From positions 28,748,220-28,812,219 of the forward strand of contig OW028585.1 in NCBI GenBank assembly GCA_932294295.1: 64,000 nt of DNA, given 5' to 3'. Positions 30,617 to 41,291 of the stretch are shown in pieces. The notes under the pieces were generated by a model. That model searched no databases and was not told the DNA's origin. It worked only from the letters and a program-made list of their open reading frames with translations. Made by a program: the position numbers and the translations under genes. The DNA is from Alitta virens (lineage: Eukaryota; Annelida; Polychaeta; Phyllodocida; Nereididae). Numbering within the stretch: position 1 is the first letter of the stretch; each line of letters begins with the position of its first letter.

Positions 30617-31520
30617 GACAGTTCATCAATGGCAAAAATTAATATTGGACAAATTGAGACACCAATATTTAGGTCCTCTTTAGTTGTAAATGAAAAACCA
30701 TAAGCCCTTGAAAGTCCTGGGCCTCCTCATGGCAAAGATGGTAACACTGTGGGTAAAGACCTCCAACCCCAGTGGCGGCCAACACAGGGCTCTGCACCAT
30801 GCACATTCTGTAGACAGTTACGCTAGGCTATATCACAAAGATGTATCTAATAACTTTACTTTAAATATAGTTATACACAACATTAAAATATTTTCCAGAC
30901 ACATCGGCTTATTTTTAATGTACAGTCAGCATTGTTAGTCCAATGTCGACTCAACCTCGTCTATCCGGGATCGATCACATGAAAAGATTGTTTAACTACA
31001 GCTATCCATCTAAGAACAACTACAGAAGCCAAACCAAGCCATACCTAGCTGGAGACATCCAATAGTTGGCCCAACTGATTTCCTATTTATATATTAAAGC
31101 ATAAATTTATATTGGTAGTAACTTATTCATAACAAATTTATTTATGTATGTGGCCTATTATACACCATGATACATTTGCTATCGTTCTTAGAAGGATGTA
31201 ACCGACAAAAATATTGGTTATCTTCCTCCTACTAACGTAGCTCAATCTGAGCGTAAAATATAAGCTGTACTGAAATCAAAACCCGCAGAATAGTAATACC
31301 CAGAGAAGACACTGCAATTGAACCAATGTCAGCCTGTTCAGGGTTGGTGATTCACAGTATGACTAGCCCGCAGTGAGTTTCATATCGAACAAGAAAGAAT
31401 GTGTTCATTTGAATATACTAATGAAAATCAAATAAATAATGCTATAGATTTATCAGGGAATCAACTCATGAAATTTTCTTAAATGCTCAGGATTGGTGTT
31501 TTACATTAATGTTAAGTACG
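30617..31520. other. Mostly unique DNA
   Basis: An 82-codon plus frame (30690-30938) with mixed composition is present without flanking splice or poly(A) signals; not called. Confidence 0.4.
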
Positions 31521-31528
31521 CAGAAATA

Positions 31529-31979
31529 TGACGTCACAATGACAAACGATCACACTGACATCACTGGCTATTGTAATGATTATGACGTCACCAATCGTAA
31601 TGGACGCCAAATGAAGAACCATCCAATCTGTGTAGGCCTATATCAATCTGTGATCGTACATCGTCAAATGTGCTACGTGCGTTTTCCATGCGTTTGGATA
31701 AACGCGTGGAAAACGCATGGTTTTCACCTTATTATAATTAGGCAAAAACCATGCATTTATCCTTCTCATGGAAAACGCACGTGTCACATTTGGCCATGTA
31801 ACCATAGCAAATATTTAAAAGACAACTTACCAAGTGCTCCGTGAACGGTCGATAGGAGGGCCCCCATAATTATGGGAATAGTGAAAATCCTAAGTAGCTT
31901 CATTTTTGAGATTGAACAATCAGTTTCCATGGTAACGTACAGTCAATGCGGGTGAAAATGTGACACACTTATGACGTCA
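31529..31979. promoter_or_regulatory. Three perfect CREs and an X-box around a family A MITE
   Basis: TGACGTCA at 31529, 31583 (followed by CCAAT) and 31972; GTTTCCATGGTAAC (X-box pattern) at 31923. An 8-bp palindrome is expected about once per 65 kb in random DNA, so three in 450 bp is notable. A weaker X-box (GTTACTATGACAAC) lies at 32496. Confidence 0.35.
31657..31800. mobile_element. Palindromic MITE family A
   Basis: TACATCGTCAAATGTGC to 'gtcacatttggccatgta'; left arm has GCTACGTGCG, right arm GCACGTGTC. Confidence 0.9.
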
Positions 31980-31989
31980 TTGAATCTTG

Positions 31990-32875
31990 TGCACAAATAA
32001 TCCTGATGTCACCAAGCACACATAAATTGATGACGTGGGCAGTTTTTGTCAAACGTGAAGATAGTTAAGCTGTGAACAAGATGATTTTTATCAAATCATA
32101 GTTTTTTATTTCTTTATCAGAAATGCACTTCCTGTTAAATCTGTGAGAGTTTTAGTTTTCTTCAAACTGTTTAGAGAATGTTTGTTTATTCTTCACTTTG
32201 TTGAAGTCCCTTGAAAAACAAAAATAATTCTTTATTTTTTACTTCTTGTTAACTTAGTTGCTTATCCGTTGATTTGTATTTTTTTGATTTTCACGATTTA
32301 AAAAATATTTTTGCTTTAATCTAAAACACAGGAAATTTGGTCGCCATCTTATCCCAAATCAGGCTCGAATTACTCGTAAAGTGATTAAAACAAAAATTAC
32401 CAAAAAAATTATCAAAAAGGTTTCTGCTCTTAAAATGTAAACAAAGAAACAATAAATTCCTTTGTAATTATCTAATTCAAATTAAAATGCGCCACGTTAC
32501 TATGACAACCAGTGGATGTTTATAATTAAGAAATTCTCATCATAACAATGATTAAATGTGATTAAAATTCCTAAGACCTTCTCTGTTAAAGTGCTTAACA
32601 AAGAAGTGTTCCAAAATATCAAATTACAGTCATAAAGACAGCATTGTATGTAAGTAGGAATAACTGAGTCACTTTTCATATTATTTAAAAATAAAGGAAA
32701 ACTTAAATTTAATAAAATACATGCAACAGATCATTGAAAATATTTTTGGAAAAAAAGTAGCAAGTTCAAAAGTTTTGGTTTTACCAGTAGTTATAAAATT
32801 ATGGAGATATGAATATGATGTTATAAAAAGAAAAATTTCAGTCCATCTGTATTTTTCTGTGTGTCGGTCTGCTGT
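31990..32875. other. Unique AT-rich DNA
   Basis: No coding signal. Confidence 0.45.
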
Positions 32876-32877
32876 GG

Positions 32878-33066
32878 TATCTAGCTGTCTATCTGGCTGT
32901 CTGTCTAGCTGTCTATCTGGCTGTCTAACTGGCTATCTGGCTGTCTGTCTAGCTATCTAGCTGTCTAGCTGTCTATCGATCTATCTATCTATCTATACAT
33001 CTATCTATACATCTATCTGGCTGGCTACCTATTTATCTACATTTCTATCAATCTATCAATCTATCA

Positions 33067-33134
<68 letters not shown>

Positions 33135-33188
33135 GTCTATCTGTCTATCTATACAGTCTGTCTTGCTGCATATCTGTCTGTCTGCCAG
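32878..33188 (+). repeat. (CTGT)n to (CTAT)n compound array
   Basis: Begins with CTGT/CTGG/CTAG units, becomes pure CTAT for about 80 bp (33064-33133), and ends in CTGT. Confidence 0.95.
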
Positions 33189-33189
33189 T

Positions 33190-33900
33190 CTTTTAAAATC
33201 TAAAAATCACATTTGTCAAAAACATGATCTATCATAAATCAACTTTAAGTTAATAGATTTTACCCTTATTCTATTTCAACTTCAATATCAGTCAAGTGAG
33301 AGTAATTTTTGGAAACTATTAAGTTGAGAAAAATAATTCATTTTTACGACACATGATCATTAAACACTTCAACCTAACACTTTTTTCATTTAAAGTTTTT
33401 CAAGCGTTAAAAGAGTTGACACTTGAACTGAATGTAGGACCTTCCCAGCAATAAATTACAGAGTGGGTGTTATAAAAACTATTCTACTTTCAAATTGATT
33501 TATATCTATATTCCTTTTGAAGTTTTTTGATAGAATATTTCTTTTTATATCATAAATGACTTTTTGAGGCAAGAAAGAAAAAATGTATTCTTATTTTCCA
33601 CAGTGGTGATCATAAACCTGTCAAAAAATATGAGTAATATAATTTTTTTATATAACATTTTTTGATGTAGTTCTGTTACTTTTACAAATTAAGAAGTCAT
33701 TTATAAAGAAATATGGCTGTAGCTGTTTAGAATGAAGTGAAAAATATGTTCTTTTACTAATAATAATAATAAAAAAAGAACAATAAAAGGCTGTTATAAT
33801 ATATAATTTTTAAAATGTGCATTTCATTTTCTTCTAGCATGCTGACATAATTTTTAATTTACCTTGAAAATACATTTATTGAACTTATCATATTTTATTT
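33190..33900. other. AT-rich unique DNA
   Basis: Nothing recognised. Confidence 0.5.
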
Positions 33901-33904
33901 TCCA

Positions 33905-34405
33905 TTGTTAGTAGTGAGGTGGTCTTAGTAGTGAGGTGATCTTAATAGTGAGGTGGTCTTAATAGTGAGGTGTTCTTTATAGTGAGATGGTCTTAATAGT
34001 GAGGTGGTCTTAGTAGTGAGGTGATCTTAATAGTGAGGTGGTCTTAATAGTGAGGTGGACTTAATAGTGAGGTGGTCTTAGTAGTGAGATGATCTTAATA
34101 GTGAGGTGGACTTAATAGTGAGGTGGTCTTAGTAGCAAGGTGGTCTTAATAGTGAGGTGGTCTTAATAGTGAGGTGGTCTTAATAGTGAGGTGGTCTTAT
34201 TAGTGAGGTGGTCTTAATAGTGAGGTGGTCATAATAGTGAGGTGGTCTTAATAGGGAGTGGTCTAAATAGAGAGGCTGTCTTAATAGTGAGGTGGTCTTA
34301 GTAGTGAGATGATTTTAATAGTGAGGTGGTCCTAAATATAAGAGTGAGGTGTTCTTAATAGTGAGGTGGTCTTAGTAGTGAGGAGATCCTAATATCTAGG
34401 TTAAG
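33905..34405 (-). repeat. 17-bp minisatellite, about 29 units, reverse orientation
   Basis: Units of ATAGTGAGGTGGTCTTA with few substitutions (AGTAGT, GATC variants). Low divergence compared with the arrays at 7.3 and 25.3 kb suggests recent expansion. Confidence 0.95.
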
Positions 34406-34718
34406 TTTTACTGTTTTGCAAGAAATACCTGCGCCTATATATATATATGTAAGTATGTTTATTTTATTTTCGTGATATTATGATATTACATCAGTATATA
34501 ATGGTGACACGGTTTACGAAATATGATTACATATTTCTTAATTGCACGTTTTTGTAGTATTTCCATGCAGGTTATTTTTCAAAGTCTGTATTTTTTTAGC
34601 ACGGTCGTATGTGTGTAAAAACAGTTTTCTGTGCTTGAGCACTTTCATGAAAGATTCTGTCAACATAAGCAAAAAAAAATTGCTGCATTTGAGATTATCT
34701 GGCAATGTAAAAAGCCCA

Positions 34719-34732
34719 GTAACCATGGCAAC
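34719..34732. promoter_or_regulatory. Consensus X-box
   Basis: GTAACCATGGCAAC, a near-palindromic match to the RFX-binding X-box with a 2-bp spacer. Confidence 0.35.
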
Positions 34733-34900
34733 CAGTGCAATTTAATGTAAATGTGTGAGCTTTAACAGTTCACAGTGTCATGAATGCCATATATAATGTA
34801 TTATTATGGAGTAAATTTGAGGATTTAAATCTTTTTTTTTTTCATGATTTCTGTCATTATTTCACATTTCCTGAATGAAGTCATATCACAACAGAGTTTA

Positions 34901-35363
34901 TGTTGGAAATATTTCTCATAATGATATTTTGTTTTCGTATTTTTAATATATATTTTTTTATTTTGTTACAAAAACTCTCTCTCTCTCCCCCCCCCCCCCC
35001 AAACATAAAATATCTAAGTGCAAAGAAAGTTTTTTTTTTTTTTTTAAGTTAGAAATTGCAAATATTGAAAAATAAATAGGAAACTGCATCTGTCATGTTG
35101 GAAATATTTCTCATAATGATATTTTGTTTTCGTATTTTTAACATTTTTTATTTTATTTTGTTGTAAGTTGTTGCAAAACAATTTACAAAAACTCTTCCCC
35201 CCCCCCCCCCCCCCAAACAAAAAATATCTAGCTCACAGACTTTCCCATGATATATAATATTTACAGAATATATCAAAAAGAGTGGGAAAGTGCGAAGAAA
35301 GTAGTTTTTTAAAAAGTCAGAAATTGCAAAAATTGAAAAATAAATAGGAGACTGCATCTGTCA
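34901..35363 (+). repeat. Two-copy tandem duplication with poly-C tracts
   Basis: Unit 1 (34901-35095) and unit 2 (35096-35363) share 'tgttggaaatatttctcata', the poly-C tract, 'aaaatatcta' and 'tgaaaaataaatagga'. Unit 2 has 64 extra bases (about 35230-35293) whose ends ACTTTCCCA and TGGGAAAGT are inverted. Confidence 0.9.
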
Positions 35364-35520
35364 ACAATCAAATGATGACGCATTGTTGGACGAGCATCTT
35401 TGTGGGGAAATTTTGACAACTGTAAATCCCCAAATTGGACTTGAAATCTTTTTACACATATATGGGGTGATGTGTATGAGTGTACTCGTGTGCGCCACGT
35501 ACACATTTGGTAGTACATCT

Positions 35521-35562
35521 ATGCAGAGACAAGTAAAAGACCCCGCCCATGTGCTGATGTGG
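35521..35562 (+). mobile_element. SINE family 2 fragment
   Basis: 'atgcagagacaagtaaaaga' and CCCCGCCCATG only. Confidence 0.5.
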
Positions 35563-35574
35563 ATTACTGGGACT

Positions 35575-36000
35575 CACTATTAAGACCGACTCACTACTAA
35601 GACCGACTCACTATTAAGACCACCTCACTATCAAGACCACCTCACTATCAAGACCACCTCACTATTAAGACCACCTCATTATTAAGACTGACTCACTATT
35701 AAGACCACCTCATTATTAAGACCAACTCACCATTAAGACCAACTCACTATTAAAACCAACTCACTAATATAAGACCACCTCTCTATTAAGACCACCTCTC
35801 TATTTATGAACATTTCATCAAGCCAATTGTGCTACCCATAAAGACCACCTCATTATCATGTCCACCTTACTGTAAATACCAACTCACTATTAAGATCAAC
35901 TCACTATTAAGTTGAGTTATTGACCCATTTGTACATATTTACCCGGTTATTAGGACCAAGATTAGACCAGATTACGTCTTAATAGAGAGGTCACACTATA
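35575..36000 (+). repeat. 17-bp minisatellite, about 20 units, forward orientation
   Basis: TAAGACCACCTCACTAT and the variant TAAGACCGACTCACTAT. Faces the 33905 array across 1.2 kb in inverted orientation. Confidence 0.92.
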
Positions 36001-36604
36001 TTTCATTCTCTAGACTATTCTATCAGAACTATAGGCGAGCCATGACGTTGCCCAAGACGCCATTACGCTCCGTCTGCAACGTTCTAAACGCACTGCCCAG
36101 CGTCATGAGATCTTGCACCTGTATCCTAAAATCCTTTGCTTAAGTCGGTTCTGCTTGATTTTTAAGTGAAAAAGGTATCGTAAATAAACCTTTTCATTTC
36201 CTAATTGACCACAGGAAGTTTCAAGTAACACCTAAAAAGGAAATATTTGCAATATTACCGCAGTGTTCTTGATTAAAAGCCGGGTGAAAATTAGAGGCTG
36301 GGGCAAGAATGACGTCCTCAATACTAATATAAAAATCCTGAAACAGACCCACCCAGTGTCTTCTATATTCAATTAAATTCAAATTCAAATTTATTGAGCC
36401 ACAGTTATTATAAATTAATAAAACTTACAGACCCAGCCTCTTTTACATTTAATTCAATATTAATAATAATTAATAAATTGAAATAGGAATACATTTTAGT
36501 TCATTAAATATGGCTGGCAGACAATATAGAAGTGTATATATGTTATTTTTCATAACTTAAGTAAAGATTAATATGCCCATATTGCAAAATTATACAGTTC
36601 ACTC
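36001..36604. other. Unique DNA with a CpG-rich patch
   Basis: 36040-36115 is much richer in CG dinucleotides than its surroundings ('gccatgacgttgcccaagac', 'gcgtcatgag'). Short frames of about 33-35 codons are open on both strands. No splice context was found. Confidence 0.35.
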
Positions 36605-36611
36605 ATGCATG

Positions 36612-36750
36612 TGACCACCTGACAGGGGGAGACGTAACGATGAGCTGATCAGGCTTGGATTCCACACCATGTTACATAATTATTATCATTTACCCTATGG
36701 GGTTGGTCATTTACTTGCCTCAGCATAGACACAGAGTATCACCAATTAAA
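36612..36750 (-). mobile_element. SINE family 2 fragment, minus strand
   Basis: 'gggagacgtaacgatgagct', 'ttggattccacaccatgtta', 'cctatggggttggtcattta', 'cttgcctcagcatagacaca'. Confidence 0.75.
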
Positions 36751-36794
36751 TAATCACATCCCAAACGAGTTGTAGCTCATGAAGAGCCAGAATA

Positions 36795-37116
36795 GAGTCT
36801 TTTTACTGAACAGCCCTGAATTCAGCAAGATATAAGTCTTTCCTCTTCTCTTATTACTCATTTTGCTTTTCAGACATAGTAGGTCATAACTAACTGATTC
36901 CATTAATATAATTTTCTCTGGGAAATAACAGAAATCAACTGAACGATAAGATGTCAAATATACATTAAAATGCACTAAAAATACTTCTGCTTGGATGCAC
37001 TTTGCTTCAGCCAATCACAGCAAAGGGCGTAAACTTTTTCAGCCAATAGAATTGCAGTATTCTGTTGTAGCCATCTGGTGGAAATACAGAGAACCTTCCG
37101 TGAAAATCCACTATTC
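36795..37116 (-). mobile_element. ORF-bearing dispersed repeat family F, copy A
   Basis: One of four copies (others 45718-46038, 51873-52190, 62614-62926). On its sense strand it starts 'gaatagtggattttcacgg', passes two ATTGG motifs about 25-30 bp apart, and then holds a frame starting MAEAKC with the shared segment SNKRRGKTYILLNSGLF (frame 36754-37014). Differences between copies fall at replacement sites as readily as at silent ones (V/I, K/R, S/R), and the non-coding 5' part is as conserved as the frame. I read this as a transposon-like repeat with a short frame, not a gene under selection. Confidence 0.7.
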
Positions 37117-37182
37117 AAACCCAGGACCTTCACAGAGGAGCTGTTCAATGCCTTGACCATTAGACTGCCTATAACTGTCTTA
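37117..37182 (-). mobile_element. tRNA-like head next to family F
   Basis: Minus strand: 'ggcagtctaatggtcaagg' (A-box-like) and 'gtcctgggtttgaa' (B-box-like). It lies directly 5' of family F copy A but is absent from the other copies, so the repeat may have inserted beside it. Confidence 0.4.
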
Positions 37183-37284
37183 CATTCATTTATTATTTTA
37201 CTACTTACACATATAAAGAAAATACAATAATATCTTTTTTCTCAGCCTGATTTTAACGCTCAGAATAACTGGACTCAAAAATAA

Positions 37285-37530
37285 TCACAAACTTCCCATA
37301 AGCTCCTTAAACGATTTAAACGAATCTAGTGATCTATATTTACAGACAGCCTCTGATATTATACATTTTTAATTATACCAGATGGTCTAAGGTAATCTTT
37401 CACCACATTACTTCAATTTTATTTTTATTTTTCATCCAAATCTGAAAGCATCAGGATAAATTTTGGCTCTAACCACCATCTTTAACTAAATAACTTCGCA
37501 TTACAGTTTTTGATTCTGCATCAAAATCCG
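37285..37530 (+). repeat. Family G fragment
   Basis: 'cacaaacttcccataagctc', 'acagacagcctctgatatta', 'ttacttcaattttatttt', 'catccaaatctgaaagcatc', then a second start, 'ccatctttaactaaataac'. Confidence 0.6.
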
Positions 37531-38211
37531 AATAAATCCCACTATAATATTGAATTTGTCTCATTCTAATTGTAAAAATCTACCCCACTGAAACACAATT
37601 CGAGAAAAATAAAAGATAAAAGTCAATGTTCTTGGCTATCATTTCAGACTTTTATCAAAGCCCCTCCAGGCAGAACCAGTATTCAATTCCACCCCATACT
37701 GTGAACACTTGGCGTAATGGCCACTTCACTGCAACGGACAATAACTACCCCCACTGTTACGAATAACAACACCTCCATAAATTTAACATTCACTTGAACA
37801 CAAGTTCCTACAAGGTCTTAAAGTGAATAAAAATGCTATTAAACCACTGTCAGTTCACACCATATAATATGATATTTTATATTCTTGTGTATAATGCGAT
37901 ATGATATATAATTTATGGATAAACTTATAATAAATGATTATTTACATATATATTATGATTATTTCAATAATTTATCAAGTAGGCTACATGAAATTTCAGT
38001 TAATTTCTGTTATTCTGGGGGTATTAAAATGATAATAACAATGTGCCTCGAACATTGTGGCTATGTAGGCTATCGAGGCAGGCAAAAAACTCCATCATTT
38101 AGGTATATGTGTAAAAATATCTATACCAAACCTGTAATTTTGTCAGTAGAATTTGAAAAGTTAGGTATTAACCGTCAATTATCATTGTTGCATGTAAGAC
38201 TCATTCTTAGA
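37531..38211. other. AT-rich DNA with a 101-codon frame
   Basis: The frame 37915-38220 (starting MDKLIINDYLHIYYDYFNNL) is rich in I, Y and N, as expected of AT-rich DNA; its middle has a slightly better composition (EHCGYVGYRGRQKTPSF). It runs into the 31-bp satellite. I do not regard it as coding. Confidence 0.25.
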
Positions 38212-38860
38212 GTACATTGAAATATTTAGAGGCTATTTGGAGAACTTTGAAATATTAAGAGGCTATTTTGAGTTACATTGAAATATTTTGAAGCTATTTT
38301 GAGTTACATTGAAATATTTAAAGGCTATTTGGAGTTACATTGAAATATTAAAAAGCTATTTGGAGTTACATTGACATATTTTGAAGCTATTTTGAGTTAC
38401 ATTGAAATATTTAGAGGCTATTTGGAGTTACATTGAAATATTTAGAGTCTATTTGGAGTTACATTAAAATATTTAGAGGCTATTTGGAGTTACATTGAAA
38501 TATTTAGAGGCTATTTGGAGTTACATTGAAATATTTAGAGGCTATTTGGAGTAACATTGAAATATTTCGAGGCTATTTCGAGTTACATTAAAATATTTTG
38601 AAGCTATTTTGAGTTACATTGAAATATTTAGAGGCTATTTGGAGTTACATTGAAATATTAAGAAGCTATTTGGAGTTACATTGAAATATTTTGAAGCTAT
38701 TTTGAGTTACATTGAAATATTTAGAGGCTATTTGGAGTTACATTGAAATATTTAGAGTCTATTTGGAGTTACATTGAAATATATAGAGGCTAGTTTGAGT
38801 ACATTGAAACATTTAGTAGCTACTTTGGAGTACACTGAAATATTTAGAGGCTAATTGGAG
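38212..38860 (+). repeat. 31-bp tandem repeat, 21 units, with higher-order structure
   Basis: Unit: TTACATTGAAATATTTAGAG then GCTATTTGGAG. Variants fall in a repeating order: units 3-8 and units 13-18 show the same series (TTTTGAAG type, TTTAGAGG type, TTAAGAAG type, TTTTGAAG type, TTTAGAGG type, TTTAGAGT type), implying a block duplication at a 310-bp offset. Edge units are the most diverged. Confidence 0.95.
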
Positions 38861-39004
38861 TAAAAATGAATTGCCTAATTATGCAGTATTGAATGAATTC
38901 AAAAATCATACCATCATCTGATGGAGCATATACTTTAGATTTATTATGACAGACAATATCATAATGGTTGTCAACAGATGGCGGCCACTGTGCTGGTATA
39001 GCGA

Positions 39005-39105
39005 AGAGGTCAGTCAGTCAGTCAGTCAGTCAGTCAGCCAGTCAGTTAGTTAGTCAGTTAGCTAGTCAGTCAGTCAGTCAGCAAGTTAGTCAGTCAGTTA
39101 GTCAT
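39005..39105 (+). repeat. (CAGT)n microsatellite
   Basis: About 24 units with TAGT variants. Confidence 0.95.
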
Positions 39106-39109
39106 AAAA

Positions 39110-39613
39110 GTATAGCTTATAGATATAGTCAGTTACCAAAATAACTAAAATTACACCGATTTTATTGAAAATAAATTAAATAATGAAATAATCACACATT
39201 TTTTTAAAGTTCAAATATAAATTTAAGTTAACCTATATAAACATCACTGGTTGTCTTAATGCTTGGGCACAAGAATTATTTTTCAAAATCTTGGTCATAG
39301 TTCAATATAATGTCATACTTACTGCCTAAAGTAGTATATCTGCAAGTCCAATAGATACACCCAAATATAAAATATTTGTTAAATTTTCACTCCAAAATTA
39401 CTGGAAATAAACTTGTAAAACTATGTAGAAGTTTATATTTCCAGTCTTCAAGATATTTTGTAAAAAATGTCTCGAATATAATTTATATATAAGCTTTTTT
39501 CTGTATAAAAAGTCCTTAATTATCCCATAATAGTTGACTGTAATTATTCCATGATTAAAAGAAAGTTTTCCCATAAATCAATACTCCACAGGAGACCAGT
39601 CAACAGAGAGTAC
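39110..39613. other. Unique AT-rich DNA
   Basis: Nothing recognised. Lies downstream of the candidate exon on the minus strand. Confidence 0.45.
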
Positions 39614-39731
39614 CTCAGACTGGTACCCTGACGAATGAGACGAGCACAGTTCGTGCACCCTGCCCTCCTGTCTCCACAAATGGGATAGTCCAGTCCAAAG
39701 ACCAAACCACTTTCCCAGCAGGTGGGGCAGG
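39614..39731 (-). CDS. Candidate internal exon, cysteine-rich, unknown protein
   Basis: On the minus strand a textbook branch point, TACTAAC, lies about 12 bases before the acceptor CCCTCCTAACAG (AG at 39733-39732). The exon opens with two bases of a split codon and then encodes CPTCWESGLVFGLDYPICGD followed by RRAGCTNCARLIRQGTS. It could end at the donor AG|GTACTC (39614/39613), giving 118 nt. The CxxC, C, CxxC spacing suggests a small zinc-binding or disulphide module, but I recognise no family. The segment is GC-richer than its flanks and unlike any repeat in the window. If the donor is ignored, the frame stays open about 25 more codons to a TAA. The donor is only fair. Confidence 0.4.
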
Positions 39732-39761
39732 CTGTTAGGAGGGTTAGTATTCAACAGAACA

Positions 39762-39935
39762 GTTAGTTAGTCAGTCAGTCAGTCAGGCAGTTATTCAGTT
39801 ATTCAGTTAATTAATATATCAGTCTAAAATCAATCAATCAATCAATTGGACAACATTAGCAGTCAATCAGCCAGATACTCAGTCAGTCAGTCAGTCAGTC
39901 AGCTAGACAGACAGACAATCAGCCAGTCAGCCTAA
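39762..39935 (+). repeat. (CAGT)n/(AATC)n compound array
   Basis: Two CAGT blocks separated by AATCAATC and some unique bases. Confidence 0.85.
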
Positions 39936-39939
39936 AAAA

Positions 39940-40359
39940 TGTGTAGGCCTATTTACTTTCTTACTATCTTCAATAAAAAAAAAAATCTTAAAATCTAGTC
40001 TAATTATTAAATTAAATAAACAAAGCCAGTCAAATAGGTGTAATTTTTACCATAATCATTTACCCGTATTCAAAATGTCACATTTTATATTAAAACATTA
40101 CCCAATAATCCATTCGTTATAAAAAAAAAATCAGTTCCACGTTTACATATAATTTCCACCAAACTCCATATGTCACAGTCTAAATACTCCAATCCAGTCA
40201 TAGGAGAAATACAATTCAGTCGCACCTCAATTTTTGCTCTTATACGTCTGGATTCCCAATTCCATGTCTCATATTTCTGTTTTGTTTACATATAACTTAA
40301 AAACAAACCCCACTGTCCCTACAGCGCTGGAAGGCAAGTGCATCATTTTGACCATACTG
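39940..40359. other. Unique AT-rich DNA
   Basis: Nothing recognised. Confidence 0.5.
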
Positions 40360-40361
40360 TG

Positions 40362-41130
40362 AAACCTCACAATTAAGACCACCTTTGGGAATCACTGAAG
40401 TGGTCTTAATATCGAGGTGCTCTTAATTCTGAAACTGACATTTGCAAATAGCCCAGCAATTAAAGTGCTTAAAATCAAGGTTGTCACTATAAAGATTATT
40501 TTTCAGATACAATGAAACCTCACAATTAAGACCACCCTTGGGAATCACTGTCAAAGTGGTCTTAATATCGAGGTGCTCTTAATTCTGAAACTTGAAAGTT
40601 TTGTGACCTCGAGGTGGTCTAAATATTGGATAGTTTGTATTATACAATGAAACCTCAGAATTAAGACCACCCTTGGGAATCACTGAAGTGGTCTTAATAT
40701 CGAGGTGGTCTAAATATTGGATAGTTTGTATTATACAATGAAACCTCAGAATTAAGACCACCCTTGGGAATCACTGAAGTGGTGACATTATACTCAAAGG
40801 GACCCAGCAAAGCAAAGCTTTAATAATTTATAAGTTTAAAATCATGGTAGTAATAATATAAGATATTCCTTTTTCCTAGATACAGTGAATCGTACAATTA
40901 AGACCACCCTTGGGAATCGCTGAAGTGGTCTTAATATCGAGGTGCTCTTAATATTGGGTGGTCTGTATACAGTTCAACCCCACAATCAAGTCGTAAATAT
41001 GAATCATTGAGTCTGTCTTAATATTGGGAGGTCTTAATGGTGAGGTTCCATTGTATACACTGTACAATACACAACCTCTCTATTAAGACCACAATAGCAT
41101 TTTATTAACCTTAATGGCAAGGTGGTCTCA
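40362..41130. repeat. Family E composite, multiple tandem units
   Basis: Starts 'actgtgaaacctcacaatta' and closes with 'taatggtgaggttccattgta' (to 41056), so the whole block is bounded by inverted family E ends. Inside are four or more units of 'aagaccacccttgggaatca' and 'tgaagtggtcttaatatcga'. Within each unit TTAAGACCAC and GTGGTCTTAA form a 10-bp-stem hairpin. The segment 'gacatttgcaaatagcccag' links it to 57.5-57.8 kb. Confidence 0.8.
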
Positions 41131-41278
41131 ATAGAGAGGCACTACTGCAAAAATAAAATTGGATCCCAAAAACACATGGCCTTTATATTAGTGTTCTTAA
41201 TTGTGAAATAGCACTGAATTCTCTTGTCCTGCTAACAACCCTGGTGGTATTTGACAGTAGTGACCCAGATTTGACCTT

Positions 41279-41291
41279 GGGTCAAAGGTCA
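41279..41291 (+). promoter_or_regulatory. DR1-type nuclear receptor site
   Basis: GGGTCAAAGGTCA, perfect DR1, with TTGACC just upstream and AGGTCATG at 41301. The 23 bases around it match the site at 10316 in inverted orientation. Confidence 0.35.

Noticed and set aside
33905..34405. CRISPR array
   Set aside because: Head-to-tail 17-bp units with no unique spacers, in a eukaryotic context.
38212..38860. CRISPR-like repeat-spacer pattern
   Set aside because: Contiguous 31-bp units without spacers.
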